Below, one piece after another: positions 1-9,371 of a DNA stretch of 64,000 nt (within the stretch, counting starts at the first letter, position 1; every line of letters starts with the position of its first letter). The DNA comes from Undibacterium hunanense (GTDB taxonomy: Bacteria > Pseudomonadota > Gammaproteobacteria > Burkholderiales > Burkholderiaceae_D). Position numbers and translations under genes: made by a program. Location: assembly GCF_014284335.1 (NCBI RefSeq), contig NZ_JACOGF010000008.1:124001-188000 (forward strand), written 5' to 3'. The notes beneath the pieces were generated by a model. The model saw only the letters and a program-made list of their open reading frames with translations, was not told the DNA's origin and made no database searches.

Positions 1-1
1 A

Positions 2-247
2 GAATTGTCTGCTGGTGAAATTGCTGCGCGCTTTGAAATGACCAAACCATCCCTGTCAAAGCACTTGCGCATACTGGAATCAGCAGGACTGATCGCCAGC
101 GACAAGCGCGGGCAATTTGTGTTCTACCGTCTGCAAAGCGACAACCTGGCAAACACCCTGGCCTCTTTCATGCAGGCCGTATGCCCAGTATCCAAAGGTT
201 TGAAAAAAGAAAGCGAAGCTTTGGCGGTAAAAAAACAGGCGAAATAG
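2..247 (+). CDS. ArsR/SdpR-type HTH regulator, 5' end cut by window
   Basis: C-terminal part of a small winged-helix repressor. The frame is open from the first bases (reading E-L-S-A-G-E-I-A), so the gene starts upstream of the window. The stretch TKPSLSKHLRILESAGLI is the recognition helix and start of the wing of ArsR-family regulators, closest in feel to the SdpR-like autorepressors. A Lys-rich tail ends at a TAG. No metal-binding Cys pair of the ArsR/SmtB type is visible in the part present; the single Cys lies in the tail. Target and ligand cannot be inferred. Confidence 0.8.
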   Translation, partial: ELSAGEIAARFEMTKPSLSKHLRILESAGLIASDKRGQFVFYRLQSDNLANTLASFMQAVCPVSKGLKKESEALAVKKQAK

Positions 248-449
248 TATGAGAACTGCTGCACCAGACCAAGTTTAAGTGAGCACTTCATATTGTTCTT
301 CATCGATAAAATGCACTTTTTGGATGTCAAAATAATTTCAGCTTCTGAGAAATCAAATTCAGTAGCTTGGCTTTCCCTCGCATGTATATCCACTCATCAT
401 TTAATCTTTTACAATTTAAATAGGGTTTTTATTTCAAAGACTTAATTTG

Positions 450-1541
450 TTAATTTTTCTTAGGCTTAACAACGGCATAGCAAAAGTCGCTGTCTAGAAC
501 CTTATTCTCCACAAGAAGCTGTTCTTGTAAAAAAATCAGCCGTAATAATGTCGCATCTAACTCTTTGTCAGTATCGAAATTTGCCATGATATGGTTCATA
601 AGCAAATGCAGTATGGTGCCACCATATCTCTTTAATTCAACAACATCGAAATATTGTTCGACTTTAGGAATAATCTCACTAGAATTGATCGCTTCAGAAG
701 GATCCATGTCGATCATCTCTTTTATCGTTGGCCTTTGAATTTCATCCAAAATAGAACCAGTAAAAGCGCTGAGGCGATATTTTTCAGGAAGAGTTTGTAA
801 GATTCTGTTTGTGATTGATAGTTGTAGCTCAGTCCACTGAAATCGCGTTGGTCCTATGTATTCATTGAACATGAATACACCGCCAGGTTTCAAGGCACGA
901 GATATCTGAGCGAAAATATGATCAAAGTCTTCAAAATGATGCAAAGACATTTTTGCTACGATGAAATCATAGCTATTCGCCTCCAATTTAATTTTATCAA
1001 TATCCGCTACGTTGTAGTGAATTCGATTTGAGCAACCGTTTTCGACGGCTAGTCGCTTTGCCAAATTGATTGATTCTGGACTCGCATCAAAAGCATCAAT
1101 AGTCTCCGAAGCATTTAACCCAATTAAAGCGCGCTCTAAATTTCCCCCTCCACAGCCCAAACTCAGCGCACGTTTCACAGGCATATGTGGCAGATGTTCA
1201 GTAAAAAAATGTTGGAGATAGTAAATTGATCGATCCCCCGATACACTCGGCCTTATATGCTCGACTTCGATGAACTCCCAGTCAAGCCATCCTTTCAAAA
1301 CCTTACTTTCAACTAATTTGACATGATTATCCCAGTGTACGGTATTCTCATTTGCGACTACATCAACATGGGCAACAATCGGTGCTTGACATTGCTTAGT
1401 GCGATATTGATGGACGGCACTTTGGATTCCTCTGTGGATAAAAGTACCGGAAAAGACCGTTTTGACCAACATAAACCCAAACGGCCATTTGCTTAAATAA
1501 AAATGCAACTGCGCGAGAGCATAATTTTTTGATGATTTCAT
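450..1541 (-). CDS. class I SAM-dependent methyltransferase
   Basis: 363 aa. A Rossmann methyltransferase core follows an N-terminal region of about 120 residues that I do not recognise. Motif I is LSLGCGGGNLE (about 127-137), the acidic residue ending strand 2 is in DAFDASPESINLAKR, and the post-motif II segment FIVAKMSLHHFEDF (about 193-206) is typical of Methyltransf_11/25 enzymes. LKPGGVFMFNEY is the usual motif III region. The substrate is unknown. It is convergent with the truncated ArsR gene and AT-richer than the xylose genes that follow, which suggests acquisition together with the IS debris and hydrolase next door. The ribosome-binding site is weak; the start is the only ATG in a sensible place. 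Confidence 0.75.
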   Translation of the reverse strand: MKSSKNYALAQLHFYLSKWPFGFMLVKTVFSGTFIHRGIQSAVHQYRTKQCQAPIVAHVDVVANENTVHWDNHVKLVESKVLKGWLDWEFIEVEHIRPSVSGDRSIYYLQHFFTEHLPHMPVKRALSLGCGGGNLERALIGLNASETIDAFDASPESINLAKRLAVENGCSNRIHYNVADIDKIKLEANSYDFIVAKMSLHHFEDFDHIFAQISRALKPGGVFMFNEYIGPTRFQWTELQLSITNRILQTLPEKYRLSAFTGSILDEIQRPTIKEMIDMDPSEAINSSEIIPKVEQYFDVVELKRYGGTILHLLMNHIMANFDTDKELDATLLRLIFLQEQLLVENKVLDSDFCYAVVKPKKN

Positions 1542-1782
1542 AAAAGCTTGAATTTCTCATTTAGGTTGATGCAAACTTGGCTCGTAAAGATTAGTTGATT
1601 GATTTATTAACATTATAAGACTAAAAGAAGGTGGAACTTGAATTTAAAACAACTAATAAATCGAATTAAGCGTTCTTATCAGTTCTACATGCATATATAT
1701 CCGTCGTTAAGTTTGGTCTTGTTGGACTTCGACTAATTCGGTAGGCATTTAATAATGTCAAAAACTGAGAAGGATGTACATC

Positions 1783-1851
1783 ATGAGAAAAAGTGGCTTT
1801 GCAGATGAATTCAAAGCGGAAGCTATCTAGCAGATACAATGCGCTTTTAGG
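1783..1851 (+). pseudogene. remnant of an IS3-type transposase OrfA N-terminus
   Basis: Reading from ATG 1783 gives MRKSGFADEFKAEAI, then a TAG, then Q-I-Q-C-A-F and a second stop. This matches the start of IS3-family OrfA proteins (pattern M-R-K-S-R-F-x-D-E-F-K-x-E-A-V-x-Q-I). Only about 22 codons remain, and the helix-turn-helix and catalytic OrfB are missing. The rest of the 1542-1892 intergenic stretch is AT-rich with no other gene that I can see. It marks a past insertion between the methyltransferase and hydrolase genes. The match rests on a short segment and could be fortuitous. Confidence 0.45.
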
Positions 1852-1892
1852 ATAGAAGCAACCGTATAAGTAATTAACCAGACGATCAATCC

Positions 1893-2882
1893 ATGATAAA
1901 TAAAAATATACTAGCAGTTCTGTTTATTGCCTTGATTCCATTTTCTGAATGCTTAGGCCAGGATGTAAGCGAAATTAAATCCCAAAACACGCCAATACAA
2001 ATCGACAAACTTCTGACTCCAGACATTGGTGGCATAAAACAGTTTGTAGAAATTAAAACGGATGATTCAAGTAAGCCAGTTCTGTTATTTCTGTCTGGAG
2101 GACCTGGAAGCTCCATGATGAACAATGCCGCTTCGTTTACAACAATTTTAAAAACTAAATTTACGATTGTTCAATGGGATCAGAGGGATGCCGGGAAGAC
2201 ATTAAAATTAAATCCTTCGCCCATCCAGCCCTCAGTAGAACTAATGGAACAGGACACATATCAAGTCATAGAATTTATAAGAAAAGAATTACACCAGGAA
2301 AAAATATATTTACTGGGTAGTTCCTGGGGCAATGTTTTAGGCTTTTATATCGTTAAGAATCATCCAGAATTACTGCATGCATATTTTGCGGCAAATCCAG
2401 TCATTAGTCAGTTGGCGAGCGAAAAAGAATTACTTGTCATTTTGAAAGAGCATTTCAAAGATAATGTTATCGCAAGTACTGAATTGGCTAGCGTGAATAT
2501 TCCTTTAAAAAATGACGAAGACCTGTTTTATTTAAGAAAGTGGCTCGCATACAAAGAGGGAAAAGAGAATGTAACAAGCACTGAATTTAAAAACGGCTTT
2601 CTTAAATGGTCAAAATCCTGGTCACCTGTATGGAACGCAGTAATAAGCGTCGATTTACCAAAGACCTTGAAAGAAGTTGACTGTCCAGTGTATTTTTTGG
2701 TTGGCAAGAACGATATTCAAACATTGACCAGCATTACGGAAAAGTACTATGAACAATTGAAAGCGCCAAAGAAAAATTTGTTTTTGTTTGAAAAATCTGG
2801 ACATCAAATCCATAAGGACGAACCAGAAAAATTTCAAAATACAATCATAGGCACATTGCCAGCGATGGCATCTGGCAAGTAA
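1893..2882 (+). CDS. secreted alpha/beta hydrolase, prolyl-aminopeptidase-like
   Basis: 329 aa with a signal peptide (hydrophobic residues 6-17, cleavage probably near 22). The alpha/beta-hydrolase landmarks are present: oxyanion loop GGPGSS (69-74), WDQRDAGKT (95-103), nucleophile elbow GSSWG (Ser144), then likely Asp274 (VGKND) and His304 (SGHQ). The GGPG plus WDQRGxG pattern is that of the S33/proline iminopeptidase branch, so an aminopeptidase or small-ester hydrolase in the periplasm is likely; the substrate is not known. Base composition is clearly AT-richer than the catabolic genes downstream, which fits horizontal acquisition with the preceding IS remnant. Confidence 0.75.
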   Translation: MINKNILAVLFIALIPFSECLGQDVSEIKSQNTPIQIDKLLTPDIGGIKQFVEIKTDDSSKPVLLFLSGGPGSSMMNNAASFTTILKTKFTIVQWDQRDAGKTLKLNPSPIQPSVELMEQDTYQVIEFIRKELHQEKIYLLGSSWGNVLGFYIVKNHPELLHAYFAANPVISQLASEKELLVILKEHFKDNVIASTELASVNIPLKNDEDLFYLRKWLAYKEGKENVTSTEFKNGFLKWSKSWSPVWNAVISVDLPKTLKEVDCPVYFLVGKNDIQTLTSITEKYYEQLKAPKKNLFLFEKSGHQIHKDEPEKFQNTIIGTLPAMASGK

Positions 2883-2892
2883 GAGCTGCTTC

Positions 2893-2923
2893 TTTGTCGG
2901 AGCTACCCACTAGCTCCGACAAA
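2893..2923. terminator. 12-bp hairpin between convergent genes
   Basis: A perfect inverted repeat (arms 2893-2904 and 2912-2923, 7-nt loop) lies 10 bp after the hydrolase stop and 60 bp after the galM stop on the other strand. It could end transcription from both sides, but neither side has a convincing U-run. Confidence 0.4.
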
Positions 2924-2982
2924 AAGATCCTTTATCGCATGTGGCCTGTGCAGTCGTGCCAAATACTGATTGCCGCGACCCA

Positions 2983-4032
2983 TCAACTCTGCAAAGAAAC
3001 CCTATACACCGTCGTCTGCCGGTACACCTGTCCAGGTCGCAGGATGACGGCTTCGGCGTGCGGGCCGTTGATCTGGTTAGGGTAGGCTTGTGCTTCCAGG
3101 CAAAAGCCATCGTGTCTGGCGTAGTCATGTGCATCGCGGCCAGCGACGCCGCTCAGGAAATTGCCGCTATAGAACTGTAGGCCTGCCTGGTCAGTGGCGA
3201 CGGACAACTTGCGGCCTGAGCCTGGGTCGTACACACTGGCAACTTCGCGCAGCGGGCCTGGCTGGCCATTCAACCCGGCTTGCACGCAATAGCAATGATT
3301 AAAACCGCCAGCGATCAAGACCTGTTGATCGGGCCAGTCAAGTCTGGGGCCTATGGGTGCCGGTTGACGAAAATCGAAGGCACTGCCTGCTACTGACGCC
3401 AGTTCTGCAGGAATGCACCCTGCATCGATTTTCAGATAATGCGATGCGTCGATGCACAGCAAATGGTCTTTGATGTCTGAGGTACCAGCGTTCAAATTGA
3501 AGTAAGGGTGCGATGTCAGGTTGATTGGTGTTGGTGCATCGGATTGTGCTTCATAGTCTATCGTCAGGCGCCCTTCGTCATCGAGGCGATATGTCACCTG
3601 CACCTTGAGGTTGCCGGGAAAACCGCCTTCACCATCCGGTGAAGTCAACGACATGCGCAGGCTGCCGTCTTCTTCTGTTGCCAGCCAGCGGGCCGTGTGA
3701 AAGCCGCTGCTGCCGCCGTGCAGATGATTGTCGCCATCATTGCATTCCACGGCGTAGCTACGGCCATCCAGCTCAAACTGTCCGGCGGCAATACGGTTGG
3801 CCCAGCGCCCGATGATGGCACCAAAATAAAATGGATTTTGCACATAGCTGCCGGCTTCGGCATAGGCAAGTAAAACATCGCCGACGCGCCCGTAACGGTC
3901 GGGTGCCAGCCAGGATACCAGCGAGGCACCGCGATCGCTGATGGTCAGTTGCATATCCTGTGCATTGCGCAGGGTGTAAATGTTTTCGTCTGCCGTTGTC
4001 GCCGTGCAGGATACTGTTTTTTTATTCGTCAT
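2983..4032 (-). CDS. galM: aldose 1-epimerase (galactose mutarotase)
   Basis: 349 aa from ATG 4032, whose codon lies inside the 3' end of xylR (11-bp overlap), so translation is probably coupled. A longer open frame upstream is only an overlap with xylR. Mutarotase signatures: HLHGG (103-107), SHPYFNL with catalytic His175, and FCLEAQAYPN with the general base Glu313. It interconverts alpha and beta anomers of aldoses; in this context probably xylose and/or other sugars released from hemicellulose, which helps supply the anomer used by the transporter or dehydrogenase. Cytoplasmic, no signal peptide. Confidence 0.92.
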   Translation of the reverse strand: MTNKKTVSCTATTADENIYTLRNAQDMQLTISDRGASLVSWLAPDRYGRVGDVLLAYAEAGSYVQNPFYFGAIIGRWANRIAAGQFELDGRSYAVECNDGDNHLHGGSSGFHTARWLATEEDGSLRMSLTSPDGEGGFPGNLKVQVTYRLDDEGRLTIDYEAQSDAPTPINLTSHPYFNLNAGTSDIKDHLLCIDASHYLKIDAGCIPAELASVAGSAFDFRQPAPIGPRLDWPDQQVLIAGGFNHCYCVQAGLNGQPGPLREVASVYDPGSGRKLSVATDQAGLQFYSGNFLSGVAGRDAHDYARHDGFCLEAQAYPNQINGPHAEAVILRPGQVYRQTTVYRVSLQS

Positions 4033-5269
4033 CACTTTGCTCGGCAAGTTGAGTGTGGGGATGTGACGGCGGCAAGCCTGTGGCATTGCCATCCGTCTGT
4101 AATACGCTTTCCTGATATTTGCGCGGGGTGCAGCCCAGTTCCCGTTTGAACACGGCATGCATATACTGTATGGTGGTAAAGCCGCAACTGACGGCGACAT
4201 CGGCAATACTGCTCTGGCCCAGTGTCAGCATGGCCTTGGCTGCTTCCAGCTTGAAATGCAGAATTTCATCATGCACGCTGCGACCCAGTTCCTGCCTGAA
4301 ATACGATTCCAGCGATGAACGGGAAATGCCGACATAGTCAGCCACTTGTTCAGTCTTGATGCCCTGACATGCATACTGACGGATGAAATGGCGTGCCTGC
4401 ATGACGTGCGGGTGCTTGGGGGTCTCATAACGTGATGACGTCAGCACATTGATGCCGACCGGCGGCACCAGGATTCTGGTGGTGGACAGCCTTGCCCCGT
4501 TCAGCATCTGGTGCAGCAAGTGGGCCGCAGTACGGCCCATTTCTTCCGTCCCCTGCATGACCGAGCTGAGCGGGATACGGGTCAGCATGCGGGCCAGCGG
4601 GTCATTGTCTATGCCTATCAGGGCTACCTGCTCCGGCACGGCGATGCCTGCAATCAGGCAGGCCTGTAATAACTGGCGGGCGCGGGCATCGGTCACGGCA
4701 ATGATGCCAACCGGCTTGGGCAAGCCTTCCAGCCATTTAATCAATTGTTGGACTGCTTCATCCCAGGATGGCGCACTGGTGATCTGGCCACGATAAATTT
4801 CTGCCGTCAGGCGGTCGCGCTTCATCAACTGGAGGAAGGCGTTTTCGCGTTCTTGCGCCCAGCGGTTTTCTGGTGCTTCCGGCAGGCTGAAAAAGGCAAA
4901 GCGTGGCAGACCAGCTTCAATCAAATGGTCATATGCCAGTTTGATGAGCTTGAAATTGTCGGTCGCCACATACGGTACAGCTTTGGGATAATGCGCTTCG
5001 TTCTCGTACGATCCACCTACGGCCACTACCGGCACGCGGCTATGCGACAGCGCCTCGCAGACCACAGGGTCATCAAAATCAGCGATGATGCCGTCACCCT
5101 GCCAGCTTTCTATACCATGCAGGCGGGCGCGAAAATCTTCTTCCAGAAACAGATCCCAGGATACCCTGGTCGAGCTGAGATAAGAGGCAACGCCAGCGAT
5201 GATTTCCCTGTCATAAATCTTGTTTGCATTGAACAATAAAGCAATTCTATGCGAGTTAGGCATCTTCAT
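4022..5269 (-). CDS. xylR: xylose-responsive regulator XylR (PBP domain + AraC HTH)
   Basis: 415 aa. The N-terminal two thirds is a LacI/periplasmic-binding-like sensor close to E. coli XylR (RIALLFNANKIYDREII at the start, GIIAVTDARARQLLQAC and GIDNDPLARMLTRIPLSSV further in). The last 110 residues are an AraC-type double HTH (GIKTEQVADYVGISRSSLES, then IADVAVSCGFTTIQYMHAVF). E. coli XylR binds D-xylose and activates the isomerase operon; here it sits beside oxidative-pathway genes. It probably acts on the 37-bp motif found at 7986 and 17137, which is inference. It is cotranscribed with galM. Confidence 0.93.
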   Translation of the reverse strand: MKMPNSHRIALLFNANKIYDREIIAGVASYLSSTRVSWDLFLEEDFRARLHGIESWQGDGIIADFDDPVVCEALSHSRVPVVAVGGSYENEAHYPKAVPYVATDNFKLIKLAYDHLIEAGLPRFAFFSLPEAPENRWAQERENAFLQLMKRDRLTAEIYRGQITSAPSWDEAVQQLIKWLEGLPKPVGIIAVTDARARQLLQACLIAGIAVPEQVALIGIDNDPLARMLTRIPLSSVMQGTEEMGRTAAHLLHQMLNGARLSTTRILVPPVGINVLTSSRYETPKHPHVMQARHFIRQYACQGIKTEQVADYVGISRSSLESYFRQELGRSVHDEILHFKLEAAKAMLTLGQSSIADVAVSCGFTTIQYMHAVFKRELGCTPRKYQESVLQTDGNATGLPPSHPHTQLAEQSDDE

Positions 5270-5444
5270 ATTCGGTCAGCTCCGTGGGGGGATGGCTTGG
5301 TCACCATACTTTTTATATTGTACTGCCTTCCCTTTTCCATCTTTCGATTTCAGGAAATCCAAAGGAACGCCATAGTGGCAAAGACAGTACCCTCCCCCAT
5401 TCGACATTAATCTTCCATCCAGCTTGCTATGCGTCAGCTAACAG

Positions 5445-7871
5445 TCAGCTAACGGTCAACTTGATGGATTTCAGATCAGCGCTGCTGGAACCGGCATGAA
5501 TGGTGAAGCTGCCCGGCTCCACCACGCGTTTCATGTCCATGTTATAGAACCACAGATCTGATGGTTTGATATCAAAAGACAAAGTACGTTTTTCGCCCGG
5601 GTTCAGAGTCACCCGCTTGAAGGCTTTCAGTTCCAGCACCGGTCTGGTGACCGAGCTGAAATCATCGCGAACATAGATTTGCACAACTTCATCACCCTTG
5701 ACAGCACCAGTGTTGGTGACATCGACCTCAACTTTGGTGCTGTCACCGACGCCCATTGTTGCCTTGGTCAGACGTGGTTCCGAAATGCTGAACGAAGTAT
5801 AGCTAAGGCCAAAGCCGAACGGGTACAAGGGTTTGGTCGATGCATCCAGATAGCCACGACGGGCAGACGGTTTGTAGTTGTAATAAATCGGCAACTGGCC
5901 GACATTGCGGGCAATCGACACCGGCAATTTGCCGCCGGGGTTGACGCGGCCAAATAAAATGTCTGCTGCTGCAAAGCCGGTTTCCTGTCCCATGTACCAG
6001 CCTTCTACCAGCGCGTCTGCGCGTTCGGCCAGCAGGTTGACGGACAGCGGGCGACCATTCAGCAAGAACACGACGGTCGGTTTTCCCAGATCAAAAATCG
6101 CCTTGGCCAGGTCATTTTGCTGACCCATCAAATCCAGGCTGGCACGGTCACCCAGATGGTTGTCGGCCCAGGCTTCACGGCTGGTTTGTTCATTGTCACC
6201 CAATACCATGATAATGGTATCGGCTGATTTGGCCGCTTCTACCGCTTCGGCAATCAGCTTGGCATTGACTGCCGGTGGCGTGAATTTGACTTCATCATGT
6301 CCCCAGACATGGCCGCCTTCGGTAATGCGTACCCCTTCGGCATAGCTAAGTTCAAAGCCCTGGGCCCGGCTTTCTGCCTGCAAGCCTTCGTAGATGGATA
6401 CCACATGACGCGGGATGTCAGAATACCCGCCGATAGGGCAATCCTTTGCATGGGTACCCAGCAACAGGACTTTGCCGACCTTCTTGCCATTCAGCGGCAG
6501 CAGGCCCTTGTCATTTTTCAGCAGGACGACGGAACGGGTGGCCGCTTCACGTGCCAGTGCCACGGCGTCTTGCGTGGCAGTCAATTGGTCGGCAATGCTG
6601 GCATCGACATATGGGTTTTCAAACAAACCAGCCAGGAACTTGAGTTCCAGTACACGGCGCACGCAGCGATTGATTTCTTCTTCAGAAACACGTTTTTCCT
6701 TCACCAGTTCTGCCAGGGTGCGGTAGCCCAGGCCATCTGGCGTTTCGATATCGACACCGGCCTTGATGGCGCGCAATGCTGCTTCTTTGGGATTGGGTAC
6801 CAGCTTATGCCTGGTCACCAGTTCATTAATACCGAAATAGTCAGACACCAGCGCGCCTTTAAAGCCCCATTCTTCGCGCAAGACCTTGGTCAGCAACCAG
6901 CGATTCGCATGTGAGGGAACACCACCGATCTCGTTATAGGATGGCATGACGGCGCTGATATTGGTTTCACGCACCAGTTTTTCAAAGGGCGGAAAAAATT
7001 CTTCGCGCAAGGTGCGTTCACTGACTTCTGCCGGGCCGATGTTGGTACCGTTTTCTGGCTGGCCGTGACCTGTCATGTGCTTGAGCGTGGCAAACACCTT
7101 GTCCTTCGCCAGTTTTTTGTCTTTGCTCATGGGGCCCATGAAGCCGATCACCGCAGCCTTGCCCATTTCGCCGCACAGGTGCGGGTCTTCGCCATAGGTT
7201 TCTTCTATGCGGCCCCAGCGCGGTTCACGCGCCACATCGACCACTGGTGCCAGCGCAAAATTCGCGCCGCGTGCACGCATCTCACGCGCAGCCACGCTGA
7301 ATATTCTGGTCGCCATGTCCGGATCAAACGACGATGCCAGCCCTATCGCCTGCGGGAAACAGGTGGCATCACGCGCCACATAGCCATGCAGGGCTTCTTC
7401 ATGCATCAGCAATGGAATGCCCAGGCGGGTCTGTTCGACAGCCCATTTTTGCACGGCATTGACATAGGTGGCCGTTTGCAAGGCATTGCGGTTTGGCACC
7501 GAGCCATCATCACCCGCACCTGTGGCCTTGGCGATGCCCTGATGGTCGGATGGGCGTGCCATCATACCCAGGCCATGGGGATAGACTTTGCCTGCCTTGG
7601 CGACGGAAAAATCGCCATTGGCTTCCTGTATCAGTTTTTTGTCTTGCCACACGCATTGCATCTGCATGATTTTTTCATCCAGGGTCATGCGGCCCAGCAG
7701 GTCATCCACGCGCGCTGCCAGCGGTGCGGCGGCATCTTTATACACAGGTTTGCCACCGGCTTTTGCAGCAGCAGCCCAGGCAAGGGAAGGTGAAAGCAAA
7801 GAAGGTGACAGCACCGCCCAGCCAGCCAAACCGGATGCGGAAGACAAAAATTGCCTGCGTTGATTGCTCAT
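5445..7871 (-). CDS. GH3 beta-glycosidase (beta-xylosidase/beta-glucosidase), Tat-exported
   Basis: 808 aa from ATG 7871. This start has a GGAG ribosome site 9 nt upstream, while the ATG 15 bp earlier has none. The N-terminus is a twin-arginine signal (NQRRQFLSSASGLAGWAVL). The GH3 N-domain shows the conserved KH (TLKHMTGHG) and the nucleophile in ALVSDYFG (Asp344). The GH3 C-domain follows, then a fibronectin-III-like domain at the C-terminus (VTNTGAVKGDEVVQIYV). Next to xylan and xylose genes the natural role is release of xylose from xylo-oligosaccharides in the periplasm; sequence alone cannot separate xylosidase from glucosidase activity. The candidate XylR motif lies about 115 bp upstream. 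Confidence 0.9.
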   Translation of the reverse strand: MSNQRRQFLSSASGLAGWAVLSPSLLSPSLAWAAAAKAGGKPVYKDAAAPLAARVDDLLGRMTLDEKIMQMQCVWQDKKLIQEANGDFSVAKAGKVYPHGLGMMARPSDHQGIAKATGAGDDGSVPNRNALQTATYVNAVQKWAVEQTRLGIPLLMHEEALHGYVARDATCFPQAIGLASSFDPDMATRIFSVAAREMRARGANFALAPVVDVAREPRWGRIEETYGEDPHLCGEMGKAAVIGFMGPMSKDKKLAKDKVFATLKHMTGHGQPENGTNIGPAEVSERTLREEFFPPFEKLVRETNISAVMPSYNEIGGVPSHANRWLLTKVLREEWGFKGALVSDYFGINELVTRHKLVPNPKEAALRAIKAGVDIETPDGLGYRTLAELVKEKRVSEEEINRCVRRVLELKFLAGLFENPYVDASIADQLTATQDAVALAREAATRSVVLLKNDKGLLPLNGKKVGKVLLLGTHAKDCPIGGYSDIPRHVVSIYEGLQAESRAQGFELSYAEGVRITEGGHVWGHDEVKFTPPAVNAKLIAEAVEAAKSADTIIMVLGDNEQTSREAWADNHLGDRASLDLMGQQNDLAKAIFDLGKPTVVFLLNGRPLSVNLLAERADALVEGWYMGQETGFAAADILFGRVNPGGKLPVSIARNVGQLPIYYNYKPSARRGYLDASTKPLYPFGFGLSYTSFSISEPRLTKATMGVGDSTKVEVDVTNTGAVKGDEVVQIYVRDDFSSVTRPVLELKAFKRVTLNPGEKRTLSFDIKPSDLWFYNMDMKRVVEPGSFTIHAGSSSADLKSIKLTVS

Positions 7872-7985
7872 TGATGTGATCTCCATATGCTATTTTTAGC
7901 ATTTATTTTTGAAATAGCGGGTCACAGCCCAAGGCTTCTACCTTGCCGTGCCGACTGTACTATCTTGCATGTAAAAGAATAGCGG

Positions 7986-8022
7986 CACAATTATGAAACT
8001 CACCAATCATCATCATGATTAC
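7986..8022 (-). promoter_or_regulatory. 37-bp bipartite motif upstream of GH3 gene, candidate XylR operator
   Basis: On the plus strand, CACAATTATGAAACTCACCAA plus T (7986-8007), 4 variable bases, then ATCATGATTAC (8012-8022). The same 33 fixed bases with the same 4-bp gap occur at 17137-17173 upstream of xylX, in the same orientation relative to the gene served. The second block contains the palindrome ATCATGAT. Long identity between two noncoding sites 9 kb apart in one catabolic region is what a shared operator would give. Assignment to XylR is inference. Confidence 0.6.
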
Positions 8023-8084
8023 CGATGCTGCCGATGTTACCGATGTTACCGATGTTACCGATGTTACCGACGCTACCTATGTTA
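8022..8084. repeat. 9-bp tandem repeat, seven units
   Basis: Seven units of CCGATGTTA or close variants (four perfect, at 8031-8066; the flanking three diverge). It abuts the motif at 7986-8022 and lies in the intergenic space between the xylH terminator and the GH3 promoter region. The copy number may vary between strains. No coding role is apparent. Confidence 0.85.
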
Positions 8085-8107
8085 AGCATGGCCAGCTTTG
8101 CTTCAGC

Positions 8108-8140
8108 AATAAAAAAAGGCGGTCTCATAGAAACCGCCTT
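8108..8140 (-). terminator. rho-independent terminator after xylH
   Basis: On the minus strand, AAGGCGGT and its complement form an 8-bp GC-rich stem (8116-8140), followed by a run of seven T. It lies 47 bp beyond the xylH stop and ends the xylFGH transcript. Confidence 0.9.
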
Positions 8141-8186
8141 GCAAGGCAAGGCGAACCTTGCCGGACCCGGAAGGGAACTTGAAAAA

Positions 8187-9329
8187 CTATCGTCTGGCCG
8201 AACGGGTGCTCACATCCACCCACACAGCCAGCGTCAAAATGCAGCCTTTGACGATCATTTGCCAGTAGGTATCCACGTCCAGCATGGACATGCCATTATC
8301 CAGGCTGGCCATGACCAGCGCACCAATCAGCGCACCATACACCGTGCCAGAACCGCCGCGCATGGACGTGCCGCCGATAAAGCAGGCAGCAATCGCATCC
8401 AGCTCGCCCGAGGTACCGGCAGAGGGCGAACCAGCCGCCAGACGGGCTGTATTGATGAGACCAGCCAGCGCGCACATCAAACCCATGATGCCAAATATCC
8501 ACAGCTTGATGGCATTCACATTGATGCCTGACAGACGGGTGGCTTCCATATTGCTACCCACGGCATAAATCCTGCGGCCAAATACGGTTTGCGTGGTCAT
8601 GTAGCTGAAGATGCCCAGCAACACCAGCAACAGCAACACCGGCAGGGGGATGCCTTCGTAGCTGTTGAAGGTCATCACAAAGGCCAGCAACACCGCCGCA
8701 ATCGCAGCGATTTTGATGCCGTCACGCCACAACGGGGCGACATCCAGCCCATGCTGTGCACGCTTGTTGCGTTGCTGCCAGGTCAAAAAGACTGCCAGTG
8801 CAAACAGGGCTATGCCCAGCAGGACACCGGTCGTCGCCGACAGATAACCCTGGCCCAGATACACCATGTCAGCGGACACTGGCGCTACCGTGGTGCCGCC
8901 AGTCACACCCAGCACGATGCCACGATATGCCAGCATGCCACCCAGCCCGACAATGAAGGACGGTATCTTCATGTAGGCAGTCAGGTAGCCATTGAACAGG
9001 CCTATCAGCAAACCCAGGGCCAGCACCAGCATCAGGTTGACTGGCAGCGGCAAATGATGGGTAACATCCAGCACCGCTGCCACACCACCAAGCAAACCCA
9101 GCAGTGAACCAACAGACAGATCAATTTCGCCAGCGATAATCACCAGCGCCATGCCACAGGCAACGATGCCGGTAATCGACATTTGCCGCATCAGATTGGA
9201 CAAATTGCGCGGGGTAATGAAACCGCCTTCAGTTTTCCAGCTGAAAAAAGCCCAGATCAGCACGATGGCGATCAGCAGGGCCAGCATTTTGTATTGGGTG
9301 AACAACTGTTTGATATTCAGGTTTTTCAT
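8187..9329 (-). CDS. xylH: D-xylose ABC transporter permease XylH
   Basis: 380 aa, about ten hydrophobic helices, BPD_transp_2 family. The conserved loop AGEIDLSVGSLLGLLGG and the C-terminal segment GSPSAGTSGELDAIAACFIGG match XylH/RbsC-type sugar permeases. The order xylF-xylG-xylH and the neighbouring xylose genes settle the substrate as D-xylose with good confidence. It forms the inner-membrane channel with XylG. It starts 42 bp after xylG and is followed by a strong terminator. Confidence 0.92.
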   Translation of the reverse strand: MKNLNIKQLFTQYKMLALLIAIVLIWAFFSWKTEGGFITPRNLSNLMRQMSITGIVACGMALVIIAGEIDLSVGSLLGLLGGVAAVLDVTHHLPLPVNLMLVLALGLLIGLFNGYLTAYMKIPSFIVGLGGMLAYRGIVLGVTGGTTVAPVSADMVYLGQGYLSATTGVLLGIALFALAVFLTWQQRNKRAQHGLDVAPLWRDGIKIAAIAAVLLAFVMTFNSYEGIPLPVLLLLVLLGIFSYMTTQTVFGRRIYAVGSNMEATRLSGINVNAIKLWIFGIMGLMCALAGLINTARLAAGSPSAGTSGELDAIAACFIGGTSMRGGSGTVYGALIGALVMASLDNGMSMLDVDTYWQMIVKGCILTLAVWVDVSTRSARR

Positions 9330-9371
9330 ATTAATTTTTACCGATAGCGATGAATGGCATCAGATGGGTGG

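Noticed and set aside
8025..8531. 168-codon plus-strand frame starting in the 9-bp repeat (M-L-P repeats)
   Set aside because: It is the repeat read as codons, continuing antisense to xylH. No ribosome site.
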